From: MGOM01 sp035455265
GTDB taxonomy: Bacteria; Chloroflexota; Anaerolineae; Anaerolineales; E44-bin32
Length of the DNA: 6,923 bases
Reading direction: 5' to 3'
Assembly (NCBI GenBank): GCA_035455265.1
Contig: DATIFK010000163.1
Coordinates: forward strand, 1-6,923
In this document: piece by piece, positions 4,576-6,923 of the stretch
Layout: every line of letters starts with the position of its first letter
How positions within the stretch are numbered: the first letter of the stretch is position 1
Notes under the pieces: generated by a model
Seen by the model: the letters and a program-made list of their open reading frames with translations, nothing else
What the model was told of the DNA's origin: nothing
Database searches by the model: none
Translations under genes and position numbers: made by a program

Positions 4576-6923
4576 GGGTGACCTCGGTCTCCTCCATCAG
4601 GCTCTCGATCTTGACCACGATCTGTTCGTCGGCGAAGTGGGCCAGGCGAATGGCCTTGGCCGGGCATTCGGCGACGCACGAGCCGCAGCCGCGGCAGACG
4701 GTTGGTTCGATGTAGGCCGCGCCCTGAATCGCGCCGACGCCGGAGGCCGTGGCGACGATCTGTGGCACGTCGAAGGGACACAGGCGTACGCAGGTCAGGC
4801 AGCCGACGCACTTCGCCGGATCGACCTGAGCCACCGATCCGCCGACGGTCAGCGCCGGGCGCGACAGCAGGCGCGCCGCCCGCGCCGCGGCCGCCTGGGC
4901 CTGGATGGTCGTCTCTTCGATCGTCTTCGGGTAGTGCGCCAGCCCGGCCAGGAAGAACCCTTCGGTGGCGACGTCGACCGGGCGCAGCTTCATGTGCGCC
5001 TCGAGGAAGAAACCGTCGGCGTCGAGCGGCACCTTCAACGTGGAGGCGACCTCTCGGGCATCGGCGCGAGGCACCAGCGGCATGCTCAAGACGAGGAGAT
5101 CCGACCGAAGCTCCAGTGTGTCGCCGAAGGCCGGCTCGGCCACGCGGACCATCACGCCATCGTCGGCGGGCGAGACCTCGGGACGGGCGGCCGGATCATA
5201 GCGAACGAAGACGACTCCCTCGCGGCGCGCCTGCGTGTACCAGGCCTCTTTGAAACCGTAGGCGCGCAGGTCCTGGAAGAGGACGGTGACGCGCAATGCT
5301 GGACGGAGGCGCTTGAGAGCAAGGGCCTGTTTCAGGGCGACGGAACAGCAGATTCGGCTGCAGTAGCGATCCGACGGTCCAACGCACAACAGGAAGGTGA
5401 CCGCTTCGGGCAGGCGGCGGCCGATGGCCTCCCATGCTTCTGCGGCTCGTCCATCCAGATGCTCGAGGCGGCCATCGGCGAAGGCGAGCAGCGCCTCCAT
5501 TTCCTGTCCCGTGACGAGCCGCGGGGTCTTCCCATAACCGTAGTCGGAGCCGCGGTATTCCTCCGCCCCGGTCGCCACCACCGCTGCGCCGTGGCGGACC
5601 TCGACCGTCGCGCCGTCAGCCGCCTGAAGGGTGGTCGTGAAGTTGCCGACGAAGCCTTCGGTGCGGAGCAGGCGGTGCCCCGTGTAGACCCGGATGCGGG
5701 GCTCGGAGGCGAGGCGCTGCAATAGATCGGCCAGCAGCTCCTGCGGGTCGGGGCCGAAGGGATTGGAATACAGGCGGCGCAGATGGCCGCCCAACTCGGG
5801 CTCGCGCTCGACCAGGTGAACGTCGAAGCCGCCGCGAGCCAATTCGAGCGAGGCCGTCATGCCTGCCAGCCCGCCGCCCAACACAAGTGCCACCGGAGTG
5901 AGGGGCACCTCGGTGGTGTGCAGCGGCTCGAGCGTCCGCGACCTGGCGACAGCCATACGCACCAACGCTTTGGCCTTGGCGGTGGCCGCCTCACGGTCGT
6001 GCGAGTGCACCCAGGAACACTGGTTGCGGATGTTGGCCATCTCGAACAGAGCGGGGTTGACTCCGGCGGCGCGCAGGCTGTCCTGGAACAACGGCGCGTG
6101 GGTGCGCGGCGTGCAGGAGGCGACCACGACGCGATTCAGCCCCAGGTCGCGCACCTGCTGCGTGATGTGAGCGATGCTGTCCTGCGAACAGGTGTACAGG
6201 TTGTGCTCGGCGTGGACGACCCCGGGCAGGCCGGAGGCGTAGGTCGCCGTGCCGGGCACGTCGAGGTAGCCGCCGATGTTGGTGCCGCAATGGCATACGA
6301 ACACGCCGACGCGCGGCTCCTCCTGACTCTGGTCGAGCTCAGGCGGGTACTCGGCGACGCGGGTGAGGCTGTGTCGCGCCGCGGCGAGTTGCCCGGCCGC
6401 GCGGGCGGCGGCGGCGCTGGCCTCCGTCACCGTTTCGGGGATGTCCTTGGGTTCGCGGAAGGGACCGGCGGCGTAGATGCCTGGGCGGGAAGTCTCCAGG
6501 GGCTGGAACAGAGCGGTGTGGCAGAAACCGTAGTCGTCGAGCTCGACGCCCAAATCGCGCCCGAGGCGCCGCACCGGCTCGGAGATCTCCATGCCGACGG
6601 AGAGGACGACGAGGTCGAAAGAGTCTTCCGCAAGGTGTAGGGGCGAAGCACCCAGCACTTCGTCCGGGGTGGGAGCCCCGGTCCGCCGGGGCGAGACGGC
6701 CTGCGGTTCTGGGAAGGTGTGCTTCGCCCCTACGTTCTCGGGCAGGTACCGCACAATGAGATTCTGGCTCTCCGGCTGCTCACGCAGGGCCGAGATCCGG
6801 CAGCGGGTGTACTGGATGCCGTACTGTTCGCGGGCGCGCTGGTAGTAGGCTTCGTAGCCCTTGGAGAAGGCGCGCATGTCCATCATGAAGACATGGACGG
6901 AGGTCTCAGGGTCGTGTTCGCGC
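4568..6923 (-). CDS. hdrA: Large HdrA-HdrA fusion protein, C-terminal 784 residues (5' end outside window)
   Basis: The frame is open to the right edge. The ATG at 6886 is not the start: the 12 codons upstream (REHDPETSVHVF) continue into MMDMRAFSKGYEAYYQRAR, an internal HdrA motif. Visible residues 1 to about 190 are the tail of a first HdrA flavin module (NLIVRY, DLVVLSVGMEI, GIYAAGPFREPKDIPETV). Residues about 203-310 restart with the HdrA N-terminal domain (GVFVCHCGTN, C210/C212; C245; SCTPRTH, C270; MANIRNQCSW, C302), followed by a Rossmann motif GGGLAGMTASLELA (349-362), the CVG...YCSRICC motif (C513, C521, C525, C526) and two C-terminal [4Fe-4S] motifs (C705/708/711/715 and C743/746/749/753). 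The second module lacks the CxxC-SPK signature and the embedded ferredoxin of classical HdrA. It is probably an FAD and Fe-S electron conduit next to MvhD. It differs from QmoB, where the MvhD domain is fused. Its stop (TGA, 4570-4568) overlaps mvhD by 8 nt. A repeat-like element lies inside the first module. Confidence 0.93.
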   Translation of the reverse strand, partial: REHDPETSVHVFMMDMRAFSKGYEAYYQRAREQYGIQYTRCRISALREQPESQNLIVRYLPENVGAKHTFPEPQAVSPRRTGAPTPDEVLGASPLHLAEDSFDLVVLSVGMEISEPVRRLGRDLGVELDDYGFCHTALFQPLETSRPGIYAAGPFREPKDIPETVTEASAAAARAAGQLAAARHSLTRVAEYPPELDQSQEEPRVGVFVCHCGTNIGGYLDVPGTATYASGLPGVVHAEHNLYTCSQDSIAHITQQVRDLGLNRVVVASCTPRTHAPLFQDSLRAAGVNPALFEMANIRNQCSWVHSHDREAATAKAKALVRMAVARSRTLEPLHTTEVPLTPVALVLGGGLAGMTASLELARGGFDVHLVEREPELGGHLRRLYSNPFGPDPQELLADLLQRLASEPRIRVYTGHRLLRTEGFVGNFTTTLQAADGATVEVRHGAAVVATGAEEYRGSDYGYGKTPRLVTGQEMEALLAFADGRLEHLDGRAAEAWEAIGRRLPEAVTFLLCVGPSDRYCSRICCSVALKQALALKRLRPALRVTVLFQDLRAYGFKEAWYTQARREGVVFVRYDPAARPEVSPADDGVMVRVAEPAFGDTLELRSDLLVLSMPLVPRADAREVASTLKVPLDADGFFLEAHMKLRPVDVATEGFFLAGLAHYPKTIEETTIQAQAAAARAARLLSRPALTVGGSVAQVDPAKCVGCLTCVRLCPFDVPQIVATASGVGAIQGAAYIEPTVCRGCGSCVAECPAKAIRLAHFADEQIVVKIESLMEETEVTHA
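4581..4585 (-). promoter_or_regulatory. Ribosome binding site of mvhD
   Basis: Reads GAGGT on the minus strand, 5 nt before the ATG at 4575-4573, within the last codons of the upstream hdrA. It supports the 8-nt overlapping start. Confidence 0.55.
6637..6733. repeat. 97-bp palindromic repeat-like element inserted in-frame in hdrA
   Basis: The ends are a perfect 15-bp inverted repeat: GTAGGGGCGAAGCAC at 6637-6651 and its reverse complement at 6719-6733. Inside is a second inverted repeat, CCGGGG/CCCCGG, around a TGGGAG spacer (about 6664-6681). In the hdrA frame it encodes about 32 residues (VGAKHTF to GASPL) lying between NLIVRY and DLVVLSVGM, a spot where HdrA proteins usually have only some 14 residues. 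The dinucleotide GT flanks both ends (6635-6636 and 6734-6735), so element plus a 2-bp duplication would be 99 bp and keep the frame; two bases is weak support. Similar GTAGGGGCGAA-type palindromes are, to my recollection, frequent dispersed repeats in several bacterial genomes. No transposase is present, so it would be non-autonomous (REP/MITE-like). Confidence 0.75.

Noticed and set aside
4535..5725. 396-codon plus-strand frame, and a 285-codon one at 5783-6640.
   Set aside because: Both are antisense to the well-supported hdrA fusion gene and show no recognisable domain.
4568..6886. ATG at 6886 as the start of the right-hand HdrA.
   Set aside because: The frame stays open upstream to the window edge and the upstream residues fit the internal HdrA motif that continues into MDMRAFSKGYE, so the real start is outside the window.
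1..6923. tRNA or rRNA genes, CRISPR array, transposase, integrase, operon promoter or terminator.
   Set aside because: Coding sequence fills the whole window on the minus strand, and I saw no pattern for any of these apart from the transposase-free repeat in hdrA.

Overview
The window is a piece of one minus-strand operon, read right to left, that encodes heterodisulfide-reductase-type (Hdr/Mvh) electron-transfer proteins with a two-component signalling pair in the middle. All visible coding capacity is on the minus strand. There is no intergenic gap longer than 2 nt, and the genes overlap by 4 or 8 nt. Both outer genes run off the window, so no operon promoter or terminator is visible. The long open frames on the plus strand are GC-rich shadows.

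Order in the direction of transcription: (1) 6923-4568, the C-terminal 784 residues of a large HdrA protein that joins the tail of one HdrA module to a second, more complete HdrA module with two C-terminal [4Fe-4S] motifs; (2) 4575-4114, an MvhD protein whose frame contains an in-frame TGA exactly where the family has a conserved Cys, followed at once by a long imperfect hairpin, which makes it a strong candidate selenoprotein; (3) 4111-2885, a soluble histidine kinase with an N-terminal CRP-like (cNMP-binding fold) sensor domain; (4) 2888-2115, a response regulator made of two receiver domains and no output domain; (5) 2118-1, the N-terminal 706 residues of a second HdrA in which a complete GltD-like Fe-S/flavin/NAD(P) module is nested inside the HdrA ferredoxin region.

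Known biology of the families: HdrA is the FAD-bearing, electron-bifurcating subunit of Hdr complexes, and MvhD carries electrons from a hydrogenase or formate dehydrogenase to HdrA. A GltD-like domain would add a possible NAD(P)H entry or exit point. The inferred role is a cytoplasmic complex that exchanges electrons between NAD(P)H, ferredoxin and a thiol/disulfide or similar acceptor, with its own sensor kinase and relay-type receiver made from the same mRNA.

The organism is probably an anaerobic, high-GC, selenocysteine-decoding bacterium. Desulfobacterota, Chloroflexota and related lineages are reasonable guesses, but the window does not fix the taxonomy. All four visible gene ends use TGA, so TGA is a normal stop here and the internal TGA in mvhD needs a local explanation. 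A palindromic 97-bp repeat-like element sits inside the coding frame of the right-hand hdrA.
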